Assembly (NCBI GenBank): GCA_963669315.1
Contig: OY770021.1
Coordinates: 1,364,001-1,428,000 of the forward strand
DNA: 64,000 nt
Source of the DNA: SZUA-547 sp963669315
GTDB lineage: Bacteria > Pseudomonadota > Alphaproteobacteria > Rhodobacterales > Rhodobacteraceae
Direction of reading: 5' to 3'
Below are positions 8,445-16,856 of the stretch, piece after piece (positions within the stretch are counted from its first letter, which is position 1; every line of letters begins with the position of its first letter). Under the pieces are notes generated by a model. It had not been told where the DNA came from. It did not search any database and was given only the letters and a program-made list of their open reading frames with translations. The position numbers and the translations under genes were made by a program.

Positions 8445-10196
8445 TCAGCCGCCATTCGGCCGGTCATCGGCGGTCTCGGCCGTCTGCGGTTGCTCCGCCT
8501 CGGCTTCTTCCTCCAAAACCGTGTCCAATCCGACCAGCAACTTGCGGCGAATGCGCGGCGCGGTATCCTCCGGCGGCTCGAAGGACAGCGCGCGCTTCCA
8601 CTGAAACCGAGCCTCCATCTTACGGCCGACCATCCAAAGCGAGTCGCCGAAATGGTCATTGATCGTGGGATCGACCGGCTCCAGCTCCACCGCGCGCTCC
8701 AGATGCGGAACCGCGCCTTCGAAATCGCCCTGCCGATACAGAATCCACCCCAGCGAGTCGGTGATGAACCCATCCTCGGGCCTGAGCTCGACCGCCTTTT
8801 CGATCATCTCCCGGGCGCGGTCGTAGTTGAACCCCAGCTCCACCCAGCTATAGCCAAGATAGTTCAGCACAAGCGGCTGATCGGGCTCGTATTCCAACGC
8901 ACGCAGAAAATCGGCCTCGGCCTCGTCCCAGTCGTCGATCCGTTCATGCGCAATGCCGCGGAAATAATACAGCGTCCAGGCTCGCGGGTCGTCCTCGGTC
9001 ATCAGCTCGATCGCGACGTCATAGACCGGCGCCGCTTCGTCATAGCGCTCGAGCCGCCGCAGCATGTCGCCCAGCGCGATCTGCGCTTTCAGAGACTTCG
9101 GATTCCCCTCCACCAGCGCGCGTAACTCGTCCACCGCCTGCGCATCCTGCTCCAACTGGCGCAGGGCGTCGGCGCGCGAGATCATCGCGTCCATATGATG
9201 GGGCGACGATGAATCGACCTGACCATACGCATCAACCGCCAGCGCGTACTGTTCCTGCAACTCCAACAGGTCGCCGATCAGTATCGAAGCCGCTGCGTGA
9301 TTGGGCGCTAACGTTGTGGCGAGGCGCGCATACATCAGGGCCACGTCGCGCCCACGCTCGCGCGCCAGCACGCCGGCGATTCCGAACAGGGCCTCCGCCG
9401 CGCCTTCCACCGGGTCCGCCACCAGCGGCGCGACCGGCTCTCCGGCGTTCAACCGGGCCAGACCGTCAGCCAGCAACGCGTCGCCGGGGTGCTCGGCGGC
9501 GGCGGTCTCAAACACCGATCTGGCCTCATCCAACCGGCCAGCCGACGCGTATAGCGAACCGAGAGCCACCCTCTGGCGAGCGGATGAGCCGAACCCGGCC
9601 TCCGCCACGTCCGCAAGCGCTTTCGCCGCCTCGTCCACCTGTCCCCGCGCGCCGAGGATCAATCCACCATGAAAGGATCCGAACACTTTGAACAGCGCTG
9701 GCTGCGTCAGATTCGCCAACGCGGCGTCGGCCGCCGCGTAGTCCTCAAGCCCCACCGCGGTCCAGGCGCGCAACAGGTTCAACTCAAGCGGATTGAATGC
9801 GCCGTCGTCCGCCTCATCCATCAACGCTTTGGCGTCCGCATATTTCCCGGCGCCCAGCGCCCTGGTCAGCAAAACCAGATTGGGCAGGCGCAGCCCCTTG
9901 TCCTTTTCGAACAATATCTGCGCTATCGGCGCCGCCTCGTCGGCGCGCCCCGCCGCGACCAGCGCCGCAACAGCCTGCTCGCTCAGGGCCTCGTTTTCGG
10001 AGTCGAGCGCCAGCGCGCGAAGATAATAATCCGCGGCAGCGCCCGCATCGTTTACGACCGCTGCATGCCGGGCCGCCAGATAAGCGCCGGACAGGGTTTC
10101 AGCCGCGCTGACCGATGGGGCTGCCAGCCCCGCACCGGCGACCAACGCAGCCGACAACGCCGCACGAGGCAATATTTTTCTTCGGATCTTGGTCAC
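8445..10196 (-). CDS. Secreted/periplasmic tetratricopeptide-repeat protein
   Basis: A 583-residue protein with an N-terminal signal peptide (KIRRKILPRAALSAALVAGAGLAAPSVSA, cleavage near AETLSG) followed by many tandem TPR-type helical pairs, clearest near the C terminus where NYLGYSWVELGFNYDRAREM, SLGWILYRQGDFEGAV and HFGDSLWMVGRKMEARFQW are recognisable. Such proteins are scaffolds for protein complexes, often at the envelope; no partner is evident. The GTG at 10196 is preceded by GGCGGAG and gives a proper signal peptide. It is the first gene of a probable TPR-ispE-lysE transcription unit. Confidence 0.88.
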   Translation of the reverse strand: MTKIRRKILPRAALSAALVAGAGLAAPSVSAAETLSGAYLAARHAAVVNDAGAAADYYLRALALDSENEALSEQAVAALVAAGRADEAAPIAQILFEKDKGLRLPNLVLLTRALGAGKYADAKALMDEADDGAFNPLELNLLRAWTAVGLEDYAAADAALANLTQPALFKVFGSFHGGLILGARGQVDEAAKALADVAEAGFGSSARQRVALGSLYASAGRLDEARSVFETAAAEHPGDALLADGLARLNAGEPVAPLVADPVEGAAEALFGIAGVLARERGRDVALMYARLATTLAPNHAAASILIGDLLELQEQYALAVDAYGQVDSSSPHHMDAMISRADALRQLEQDAQAVDELRALVEGNPKSLKAQIALGDMLRRLERYDEAAPVYDVAIELMTEDDPRAWTLYYFRGIAHERIDDWDEAEADFLRALEYEPDQPLVLNYLGYSWVELGFNYDRAREMIEKAVELRPEDGFITDSLGWILYRQGDFEGAVPHLERAVELEPVDPTINDHFGDSLWMVGRKMEARFQWKRALSFEPPEDTAPRIRRKLLVGLDTVLEEEAEAEQPQTAETADDRPNGG

Positions 10197-10327
10197 AATC
10201 GCACTCCGCCCGCGGATACTCGCATTCCCGACGCCCGCAACGCCGTCATTTCCGCATGTAAGGGCTGAAGTAGAGCATCGCCACCGCTTGAACACAACAT
10301 TCGGACGCAGGGATGGATCACAGCGGC

Positions 10328-11986
10328 TCACATATTCGGATAGTTCGGCCCTTCGCCGCCTTGAGGCGTGGTCCAGGTGATGTTTTCGGCAGGGTCTTTA
10401 ATGTCGCATGTCTTGCAGTGAACACAGTTCTGGAAGTTCACCTGAAAGCGCGGATTCGATCCGTCGTCGTCGCGCAAAACTTCGTACACACCCGCCGGGC
10501 AATAGCGCTGGGCCGGTTCCGCGTATTTCGGCAGGGTCCAACTGATCGGCGTCACCTTGTCCGCCAGACGCAGGTGGCAAGGCTGGTTCTCTTCGTGATT
10601 TGTGAAGGAGAAGGCGACGTTGGTCAGTCGGTCAAAGGAAAGCACGCCATCCGGTTTGGGATAGTCGATTGGGCCGAAACGGTCAGCGCGGCCGGTCGCC
10701 ATCGCGTCGGAGCCGCGATGCTTCAAAGTTCCGAACAGGCTGATCCCCAGCCGGTTCTGCAACTGCATGTCCAGACCGCCCAACATCAGACCGCCCCAAA
10801 GACCAAAGCTGGACCAGAACGGTTTGACATTTCGAACCGGCTTTAGATCCTTACCAATCGCGCCCTCTCGCACCTTGAACTCATAGGCTGGAAGCTCATC
10901 GCCCGCGCGCCCTGCTGTGATGGCGGAATAGGCCACCTCGGCCGCCGCCTTGCCTGACAGCATGGCGTTATGATTGCCCTTGATGCGCGGCACGTTGACC
11001 ATGCCAGCCGAGCAGCCCAGCAGCGCCCCGCCCGGAAAGGTCAGCTTGGGCAAAGACTGCAATCCGCCCTCTGATATCGCCCGCGCGCCGTAAGCGACCC
11101 GTTTGCCGCCCTCCAGCAGCGCAGCGACGTCCGGGTGATGCTTGAAGCGCTGGAACTCCATGTACGGAAACAGATGCGGGTTCTCGTAGTTGAGATGCAC
11201 CACGAAGCCGACATAAACCTGATTTTTGTCGAGATGGTAGAGGAAGCCGCCGCCGCCTGCGTTCCCACCCAGCGGCCAGCCCATGGTGTGGATCACATGA
11301 CCGGGCTTGTGGTTCTCCGGCTTGACCTCCCACAGTTCTTTCATGCCCAGCCCGTATTTCTGCGGCTCGGAATTGGCGTCCAGCTTGTGCTTGGCGATGA
11401 TCTGTTTGGCCAGAGAGCCGCGCACGCCCTCTCCGATCAGGACGTACTTACCCAACAGCTCCATGCCCGGTTCATAGGACGGTCCCGGCGTCCCGTCAGG
11501 ATTGAGGCCGAACTCGCCTGCGACGACCCCGCGCACGGCCCCGTCCTCGCCCCAGACCACCTCGCTGGCGGCCATGCCGGGGAACACCTCGACGCCCAGT
11601 TCTTCGGCCTGCTCCGCCATCCAGCGGCAGACATTGCCCATGGAGACGATGTACGCGCCATGGTTGTTCATTAGCGGGGGCAACAGGAAGTTGGGGATGC
11701 GCAACCCGCCCGCCTCTCCCAGTATCAGGAAGCGGTCCGAGGCCACCGGCACGTCGATCGGCGCGCCTTTGTCCTTCCAGTCCGGGATCAGCGCGTCGAG
11801 ACTGCTGGTGTCCAGAACGGCGCCCGATAGGATATGCGCGCCGACCTCGGAACCTTTCTCAAGCACGACGACCGAGATTTCGTCGCCGCCCAATTGTTTC
11901 AACCGGATCGCCGCGGAAAGACCCGCTGGCCCAGCGCCGACGATGACGACGTCATACTCCATCGACTCGCGTTCGATTCCGGTCAT
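10328..11986 (-). CDS. Electron-transfer flavoprotein:ubiquinone oxidoreductase
   Basis: A 552-residue FAD and 4Fe-4S protein of the inner membrane face that passes electrons from ETF, reduced by acyl-CoA and other dehydrogenases, to ubiquinone. The FAD-binding motif VVIVGAGPAGLSAAIRL is at the N terminus. The iron-sulfur cysteines are near the C terminus in YCPAGVYEV and NFQNCVHCKTCDIKDP. ATG 11986 follows AGGGG by eight bases; a further ATG at 11962 is an alternative. It is divergent from the uracil-DNA glycosylase gene. Confidence 0.96.
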   Translation of the reverse strand: MTGIERESMEYDVVIVGAGPAGLSAAIRLKQLGGDEISVVVLEKGSEVGAHILSGAVLDTSSLDALIPDWKDKGAPIDVPVASDRFLILGEAGGLRIPNFLLPPLMNNHGAYIVSMGNVCRWMAEQAEELGVEVFPGMAASEVVWGEDGAVRGVVAGEFGLNPDGTPGPSYEPGMELLGKYVLIGEGVRGSLAKQIIAKHKLDANSEPQKYGLGMKELWEVKPENHKPGHVIHTMGWPLGGNAGGGGFLYHLDKNQVYVGFVVHLNYENPHLFPYMEFQRFKHHPDVAALLEGGKRVAYGARAISEGGLQSLPKLTFPGGALLGCSAGMVNVPRIKGNHNAMLSGKAAAEVAYSAITAGRAGDELPAYEFKVREGAIGKDLKPVRNVKPFWSSFGLWGGLMLGGLDMQLQNRLGISLFGTLKHRGSDAMATGRADRFGPIDYPKPDGVLSFDRLTNVAFSFTNHEENQPCHLRLADKVTPISWTLPKYAEPAQRYCPAGVYEVLRDDDGSNPRFQVNFQNCVHCKTCDIKDPAENITWTTPQGGEGPNYPNM

Positions 11987-12133
11987 GGATAAATCCCCTG
12001 CTCGATACCCCCATCCGCGCATTTGCGTTACCAGCCGACGCCTTGCAGCGCAACGTTACGTCGTGATCATGCGTGGCGGGGAAGCTAAAGACGCCCCTCG
12101 TGACGGCGGAATCGATCTGCTAGCCTCAGCGCC

Positions 12134-12976
12134 ATGTCACTGACCCCGGAACACCGCGACGCGCTTGTCGCCGCCCTCTCCTGGCAGATTGAGCTGGGCG
12201 TTGATGAGGCGATCGGCGACGCGCCCATCGATCGCTACGCCGAGCACGCGAAAGCGCGGGCCGAGGCGGAGGCGGCGCGCAAGGCGTTGCCGCAGGTTGG
12301 CGGACGGCGCGACGCGCCTAAGGCCAAGACGGGCGCTCCTCAGCCCGACGCGGCCCAGCAAGACGCCAATGACCGCGCCGCGGCCTGCCAAACGCTCGAC
12401 GAATTGCGCGATGCGGTCGCTGGCTGGGAGGGATCCTCGTTGCGCCGCGGCGCGCGCAATTGCGTGTTCTCGGATGGCCTGCCCGGTTCTCGGGTGATGA
12501 TCGTCGGCGAGGCGCCGGGCCGAGAAGAGGATATTCAGGGCAAGCCCTTTGTCGGACGCTCCGGCCAGTTGCTGGACCGGATGATGGCGGCGATCGGTCT
12601 GGACCGGCGCGCGCAAAATCCTGCCGAGGCCGTCTACATCACCAATATTCTGCCGTGGCGGCCGATGGAGAACCGCACCCCCTCCGCCTCTGAGGTGGCG
12701 GCCTTCCTGCCGTTCATCGAGCGGCACGTCGCGCTGGCCAAGCCTGAGTTCCTGCTGCTGATGGGCGGGGTTTCAGCCAAGTCGTTGCTGGGCGTGGAGA
12801 CGGGCATCCTGCGCTTGCGCGGAAACTGGCGTCGCTGGGGGCCGGACGGCCTGCCCGCCATGCCGACCCTGCATCCCGCTTACCTGCTCCGCTCACCCGC
12901 CGCCAAGCGGCAGGTGTGGCGCGATCTTTTGTCCCTCAAGGCCGCGATGGAAGGCGAGACGGTGGAGTTCACATGA
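12134..12976 (+). CDS. Family 4-type uracil-DNA glycosylase
   Basis: A 280-residue protein with an Ala-rich charged N-terminal third and a C-terminal UDG fold. Motif A is VGEAPGREEDIQGKPFVGRSGQLLD and the C-terminal catalytic His is in MPTLHPAYLL, both as in family 4 (UDGa, SPO1 polymerase-related) enzymes that excise uracil from DNA. Positions that in UDGa hold the 4Fe-4S cysteines read otherwise here: ILPWRPMENR instead of a Cys before RPP, and AAFLPF where a Cys is usual. The cluster may be missing. The stop overlaps the ATG of the phosphoesterase gene (ATGA). Confidence 0.88.
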   Translation: MSLTPEHRDALVAALSWQIELGVDEAIGDAPIDRYAEHAKARAEAEAARKALPQVGGRRDAPKAKTGAPQPDAAQQDANDRAAACQTLDELRDAVAGWEGSSLRRGARNCVFSDGLPGSRVMIVGEAPGREEDIQGKPFVGRSGQLLDRMMAAIGLDRRAQNPAEAVYITNILPWRPMENRTPSASEVAAFLPFIERHVALAKPEFLLLMGGVSAKSLLGVETGILRLRGNWRRWGPDGLPAMPTLHPAYLLRSPAAKRQVWRDLLSLKAAMEGETVEFT

Positions 12977-13566
12977 AGATCATGGCGTTCAGCGATTTGC
13001 ATCTCGCCCGCGCGCGCGCAGTTGAACTGGTCGCCGCGAGCGCCGACGCTGACCTTGTTATCGGCGCCGGCGACTTTTGCGTCATGCGCGACGGGCTGGA
13101 TAAAGCGATGGAGATGATCTCCGGCCTTCAGGCGCCGGCGATCTTCGTTCCCGGCAATGGTGAGAGCTTTGAGGAATTGCAAGCGGCGGCACCGCGCTCC
13201 GCCACCGTTCTGCACGGTTCGGGCGTCGAGATCGACGGCATCCCTTTCTACGGCCTTGGCTATGGAGTCCCGGTCACACCGTTCGGGTCATGGTCCTGCG
13301 ATCTTGATGAAGACACTGCGCGGGACATGCTGTCGGGCTGTCCGGAAGGCGCTGTGCTCGTGGTTCACTCGCCGCCATTCGGTTTTGGCGACGTGACCAG
13401 CGCAGGCCAGCATGTGGGATCCCGAGCGGTTCTTGAGGCGGTTGAGGCCAAGTCGCCGAAGCTGGTCCTTTGCGGGCATATCCACGACAGCTGGCGCGCG
13501 CGGGAGACAGTCGGCGACAGCCTCGTCGCCAACCTTGGCCCCACCCCAAATTGGTTTGACATCTGA
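12973..13566 (+). CDS. Calcineurin-like metallophosphoesterase
   Basis: A 197-residue protein with the metallophosphoesterase metal-binding set in order: FSDLHLAR (D-x-H), GAGDFC (GD), PGNGES (GN), LVVHSPPF (His) and CGHIHDSW (GHxH). The usual GNHE motif reads GNGE, so the first-sphere Asn remains while the His is lost. Substrates in this family range from nucleotides to phosphodiesters and cannot be predicted. It is sandwiched between and overlaps both neighbours (ATGA with the glycosylase, TGATG with moaB), forming a three-gene operon. Confidence 0.88.
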   Translation: MKIMAFSDLHLARARAVELVAASADADLVIGAGDFCVMRDGLDKAMEMISGLQAPAIFVPGNGESFEELQAAAPRSATVLHGSGVEIDGIPFYGLGYGVPVTPFGSWSCDLDEDTARDMLSGCPEGAVLVVHSPPFGFGDVTSAGQHVGSRAVLEAVEAKSPKLVLCGHIHDSWRARETVGDSLVANLGPTPNWFDI

Positions 13567-14108
13567 TGAGCCGTATCGACGAAAGCCTGGATTTCATCCC
13601 TGTGCGGATCGCCGTTCTGACAGTCTCCGACACCCGGTCGCTTGCCGAGGACCGGTCGGGCGACGTGCTGGCGGGCCGGATCGAGGAAGCGGGGCATATC
13701 CTTGCGGATCGGGCCATCGTCCGGGACGAGCAAGCGCTGATCGAGGCGGCGCTGCGCCGCTGGATCGCAGACCCGGACGTTGACGTGGTGATCTCGACCG
13801 GCGGCACCGGATTGACCGGGCGCGATGTGACGGTGGAGGCGCATCAGGCGGTTTATGAGAAGCGGATCGACGCGTTTTCTACGCTCTTCACCATGATCTC
13901 CTACGAGAAGATCGGCACCTCCGCTATCCAGTCGCGGGCCTGCGCCGGCGTGGCTGGCGGGACTTATCTTTTCGCCCTTCCCGGTTCTCCCGGCGCGTGC
14001 AAGGACGGGTGGGATTCGATCCTGAAACCGCAGCTCGACTACCGCCATCGGCCCTGCAATTTCGTCGAGATCATGCCCCGGCTGGAAGAGCACAAACGGC
14101 GGAAATAG
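13566..14108 (+). CDS. moaB: Molybdenum cofactor biosynthesis protein B
   Basis: A 180-residue MogA/MoaB-type molybdopterin-binding protein. The molybdopterin site motif ISTGGTGLTGRDVT and the downstream LPGSPGACKDGWDSIL are diagnostic. These proteins adenylylate molybdopterin before metal insertion, although MoaB activity is weak in some bacteria where MogA does this. The start ATG overlaps the preceding stop (TGATG). A short inverted repeat GCGAAA...TTTCGC at 14141-14159 follows but has no T run. Confidence 0.92.
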   Translation: MSRIDESLDFIPVRIAVLTVSDTRSLAEDRSGDVLAGRIEEAGHILADRAIVRDEQALIEAALRRWIADPDVDVVISTGGTGLTGRDVTVEAHQAVYEKRIDAFSTLFTMISYEKIGTSAIQSRACAGVAGGTYLFALPGSPGACKDGWDSILKPQLDYRHRPCNFVEIMPRLEEHKRRK

Positions 14109-14235
14109 CAACCGCGGAGTCGGGTCGGCTCCCACCATGTGCGAAATGCGGCGTTTCGCGCCTTGAGTCCCCCGCAATCGAATCACCCTATCGTGGTATG
14201 CTTCGCGCATAAATTGAAAAGCACGGAGGATCCCC

Positions 14236-15042
14236 ATGGCCGGCGCAATGAGATATCGATTGCGGGTCGCCGCCCCCGACTCCGCCAACATGACCGCGTT
14301 CACGGACGCGCTTAGAACCGTTCAGGGCATTTCAGACAATCGCGGTTATTCTTTCGTCGCCGGGTTGCACGGCGCGCCGTTCTGGTACTGCTGGCACCAC
14401 CAGTTCAGCCGCCGCTCAGACAATCGCGCACAGCTTTTCCTGCCCTGGCACCGGGCCTACATGATGTATCTGGATCTGGCGCTGAATGACTTTGACGATG
14501 AGGGCCAGATCGCCGCGCCGTGGTGGGACTGGACCCATACGCCGGACGTGCCGGAGGCGTATTCGAACGTTGACTTCGACGGACAGCCGAACCCATTGCG
14601 GCGCTACCGGATGAATATCGATACATCGAACGGGCCGATCAACCGCTTCACGACGCGTAGCGCAGGTTCAAACCCGTTCATACGGCTTCCCACAGCGCAA
14701 CAAGTCACCGCTCTGCTTGACGATGACGACTGGTCCTCATTTTCGGACGGTTTGGAGAATATTCACGACTCCGTGCATGGCTGGGTGGGAGGCGATATGG
14801 GATCGGTCACGACCGCGGCCTATGATCCGATCTTCTACGCCCATCACTGCATGATCGACCGGATCTGGTACCTCTGGCAGATACGACACGGGATCAACAC
14901 GATTTCAACTGATCTTCTGGACGTGGTGCTGGACCCGTTCTCGGTCCGGGTCGGTGACGTTCTGGACACCAAGGCGCTTGGTTACGAATACGCGGACGAG
15001 GTCGCGCCGGTCGAACCCGTCGCGCCCGACGTGATCGTGTGA
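14236..15042 (+). CDS. Tyrosinase-family type 3 copper oxidase
   Basis: A 268-residue protein with both type 3 copper sites. The CuA ligands lie in GLHGAPFWYCWHHQF and LFLPWHRAYMMYLD, and the CuB ligands in NIHDSVHGWVGG and DPIFYAHHCMIDRIW. A Cys two residues before a CuA His (C-W-H) is the arrangement that forms a Cys-His thioether in fungal and plant enzymes and is absent from Streptomyces tyrosinases. The family hydroxylates monophenols and oxidises diphenols to quinones. No signal peptide or Tat motif is seen, so it may be cytoplasmic. GGAGG lies five bases upstream of the ATG. It is followed by a companion gene 11 bases later. Confidence 0.9.
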   Translation: MAGAMRYRLRVAAPDSANMTAFTDALRTVQGISDNRGYSFVAGLHGAPFWYCWHHQFSRRSDNRAQLFLPWHRAYMMYLDLALNDFDDEGQIAAPWWDWTHTPDVPEAYSNVDFDGQPNPLRRYRMNIDTSNGPINRFTTRSAGSNPFIRLPTAQQVTALLDDDDWSSFSDGLENIHDSVHGWVGGDMGSVTTAAYDPIFYAHHCMIDRIWYLWQIRHGINTISTDLLDVVLDPFSVRVGDVLDTKALGYEYADEVAPVEPVAPDVIV

Positions 15043-15053
15043 GGGAGGAATAA

Positions 15054-15530
15054 ATGCTTGAGATTCACCGCTTCAAAGCCTTCACGCCGGATTTCACCCG
15101 CGACTGGACCCGCGCCGATCTGGAAATCTACGGAATCGACCATTTCCGCCCCAGCTATACCGGGCTGGTGTTTCTGAATGCCGACGAACTGGACCCGAAG
15201 AAGGTCTCGGTCGAGACGCCGGGCTATGCGGGCTCGTTCTCCGTCTTCGGGCATCCCGATTGCGTCGGCGACGAAGGGCACTGCCATCCCAGAACGCCCG
15301 GGCGTTTCGACCCTCGCCGCTCCCACCCGCTGACCAAGGCGTTCAAACGAGTGATCGTGACCGACTCATTGCGAGCGGCTCTGGACGGGCGCAAACGGTT
15401 ACAGATCAGCATCGTCGTCGGCGATGAGGAGGGCGGGAAAAAATCGCGCAAGAGCAAGAAAAAGGATGCGAAAAAACGGCCGGCCAAACTGTTCGACTGC
15501 GCCGGACTGCAGATCGTCACGTTCGCCTGA
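15054..15530 (+). CDS. Tyrosinase companion, possible stand-alone PPO C-terminal-like domain
   Basis: A 158-residue protein encoded 11 bases after the tyrosinase with its own ribosome binding site (GAGGGAGGAA). The segment RPSYTGLVFLNADEL followed by ETPGYAGSFSVFGHP resembles the strand pattern of the plant polyphenol oxidase C-terminal (KFDV-type) domain, where a similar AGSF-x-x-x-x-H stretch occurs. It also has a Cys/His-containing loop (HPDCVGDEGHCHPR) and a Lys-rich stretch before the last strand. In plant and fungal enzymes such a domain covers the active site until proteolysis; here it would be a separate subunit. The resemblance is visual and should be treated as tentative. Confidence 0.6.
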   Translation: MLEIHRFKAFTPDFTRDWTRADLEIYGIDHFRPSYTGLVFLNADELDPKKVSVETPGYAGSFSVFGHPDCVGDEGHCHPRTPGRFDPRRSHPLTKAFKRVIVTDSLRAALDGRKRLQISIVVGDEEGGKKSRKSKKKDAKKRPAKLFDCAGLQIVTFA

Positions 15531-16128
15531 CAGCGGCGAGATCCGCCGCCTCGTCCACGTCCTGCAACTCTGGCAGCAGGGCGACGCGCGCGCGGCCGAG
15601 ACTGGCGAGCGTATCGGTCATGGCGTATTCGCTCGACCAGCGCACTCCGTCGAACAGCCCCGATGCCGCCCTGCGCGGGGTTCTCTTCATGGCGATCAGG
15701 TAATACCCGCCATCGGGACATGGGCCGAGCGCGGCGTCGTGCTCGCCAAGCGCATGAAACGCGGCTGCGACATGGGCCGAGCCGAGATCAGGGATATCCG
15801 TGCCGACGATCGCCAATGGCCCCGGCGGCAAATCTCGGAACGCCCGCCCCATCCGTGCGCCCAGATCGCCGTCGCCCTGGGGCCAGCGCGGCAGGTGCGC
15901 TGGCCAGACGCGGCTCATCTCGCCTTCATGATCGGGAGAGACGGCGAGCCATGTCTCCCAGCGCGGATCGGAGGAGAGCCGCCGGATCAGCCGCGCGGAA
16001 TGATGGCGGCACCACCATGCCGCCCGAATATCTCCGATCGCCCGCCCAAGCCGGGTCTTCACCCGCCCGGGATGCGGCTCTTTCAGGAACACCAGCACGC
16101 GGCACCTGTAGATGGGATCAGCTCTCAT
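15517..16128 (-). CDS. TIGR04282-type glycosyltransferase (DUF2064)
   Basis: A 203-residue GT-A-fold protein. The N-terminal VFLKEPHPGRVKTRLGRAIG and central IVGTDIPDL and GPCPDGGYYLIAM motifs are those of the DUF2064/TIGR04282 family, named for an arsenosugar biosynthesis context. The start is taken at the ATG before RADPIYRCRV, since the longer frame reads through the neighbouring gene. It overlaps the upstream TIGR04283-type gene by 11 bases. Its end overlaps the end of the convergent tyrosinase companion gene by 14 bases. The arsenic link is a family name only; no arsenic methyltransferase is seen nearby. Confidence 0.85.
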   Translation of the reverse strand: MRADPIYRCRVLVFLKEPHPGRVKTRLGRAIGDIRAAWWCRHHSARLIRRLSSDPRWETWLAVSPDHEGEMSRVWPAHLPRWPQGDGDLGARMGRAFRDLPPGPLAIVGTDIPDLGSAHVAAAFHALGEHDAALGPCPDGGYYLIAMKRTPRRAASGLFDGVRWSSEYAMTDTLASLGRARVALLPELQDVDEAADLAAVRRT

Positions 16129-16855
16129 CAATCTGTTCCGCCAGGGCCGCATTCGGGTGCGCGCCTCCCCTCGCATAGCGCTTGGCCAGCCAGACCGGCG
16201 ATGCGCCCAACCTCCAGACCAGGAAAATCGCCAGATTGCGCGCGCCGCGCCTGAACCAGCCGTCGCGCTGATACCGGTCTGCGCTGGTCAGCGCATCCGC
16301 CCCCAGGCGTCGCAGACGTCGGCGGCCGATCTTGCGGATCAGCGCAACGTCCTCCATCAGCGGGATTTCGGGGTAACCGCCGACTTCTCTGTATAGGGAG
16401 AGCGGAACCAGCAGCCCCTGATCGCCGTAAGGCAGCGCAAATAGCGTGGACCTTAGATTCGCCCAACCGGAAATGAAGGCAGGAGCGAACCCGTCCGCCA
16501 GAAACCGGTGTCGGAAATAGGCGGCCTTTCGCGGGTGGGTCTGGACGTGCCGCTTCACCGCATCGATCCAGTCATGCGACAATCTGGTGTCGGCGTGAAG
16601 AAACAACACCCAGGCGCCGCGCGCCGCCTTTGCGCCCGCGGCCAACTGCGAACCCCGCCCCTTGGGCGCGGTGACGGATTCCGCCCCAATGGCGTCGGCG
16701 ATGTCATGGATCTCATCGGTCGATCCGCCATCGGCGATGATTAATTCCCCGACGACACCCTCGATAACGCCATCAGCGATTGCGCCAAGCGTGGGTCCGA
16801 TATTCGGCGCCGCGTTGAGCGTGGGAATGATGACCGAAACTGGCGCCGATGGCAT
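16118..16855 (-). CDS. TIGR04283-type family 2 glycosyltransferase
   Basis: A 245-residue GT2 glycosyltransferase with the nucleotide-sugar motifs VSVIIPTLNAAPNI at the N terminus, LIIADGGSTDEI and FLHADTRLS (the D-x-D-like metal site), and a C-terminal hydrophobic segment (RGARNLAIFLVWRLGASPVWLA). TIGR04283 proteins occur in pairs with TIGR04282 proteins, as here, in operons described as arsenosugar biosynthesis and also in lipid glycosylation contexts. The gene begins one base after the MFS gene ends, so the four minus-strand genes from 19426 down probably share a transcript. Confidence 0.85.
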   Translation of the reverse strand: MPSAPVSVIIPTLNAAPNIGPTLGAIADGVIEGVVGELIIADGGSTDEIHDIADAIGAESVTAPKGRGSQLAAGAKAARGAWVLFLHADTRLSHDWIDAVKRHVQTHPRKAAYFRHRFLADGFAPAFISGWANLRSTLFALPYGDQGLLVPLSLYREVGGYPEIPLMEDVALIRKIGRRRLRRLGADALTSADRYQRDGWFRRGARNLAIFLVWRLGASPVWLAKRYARGGAHPNAALAEQIDES

Positions 16856-16856
16856 C

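Noticed and set aside
14141..14159. Inverted repeat after moaB as a terminator
   Set aside because: The six-base stem is short and there is no T run on either side.
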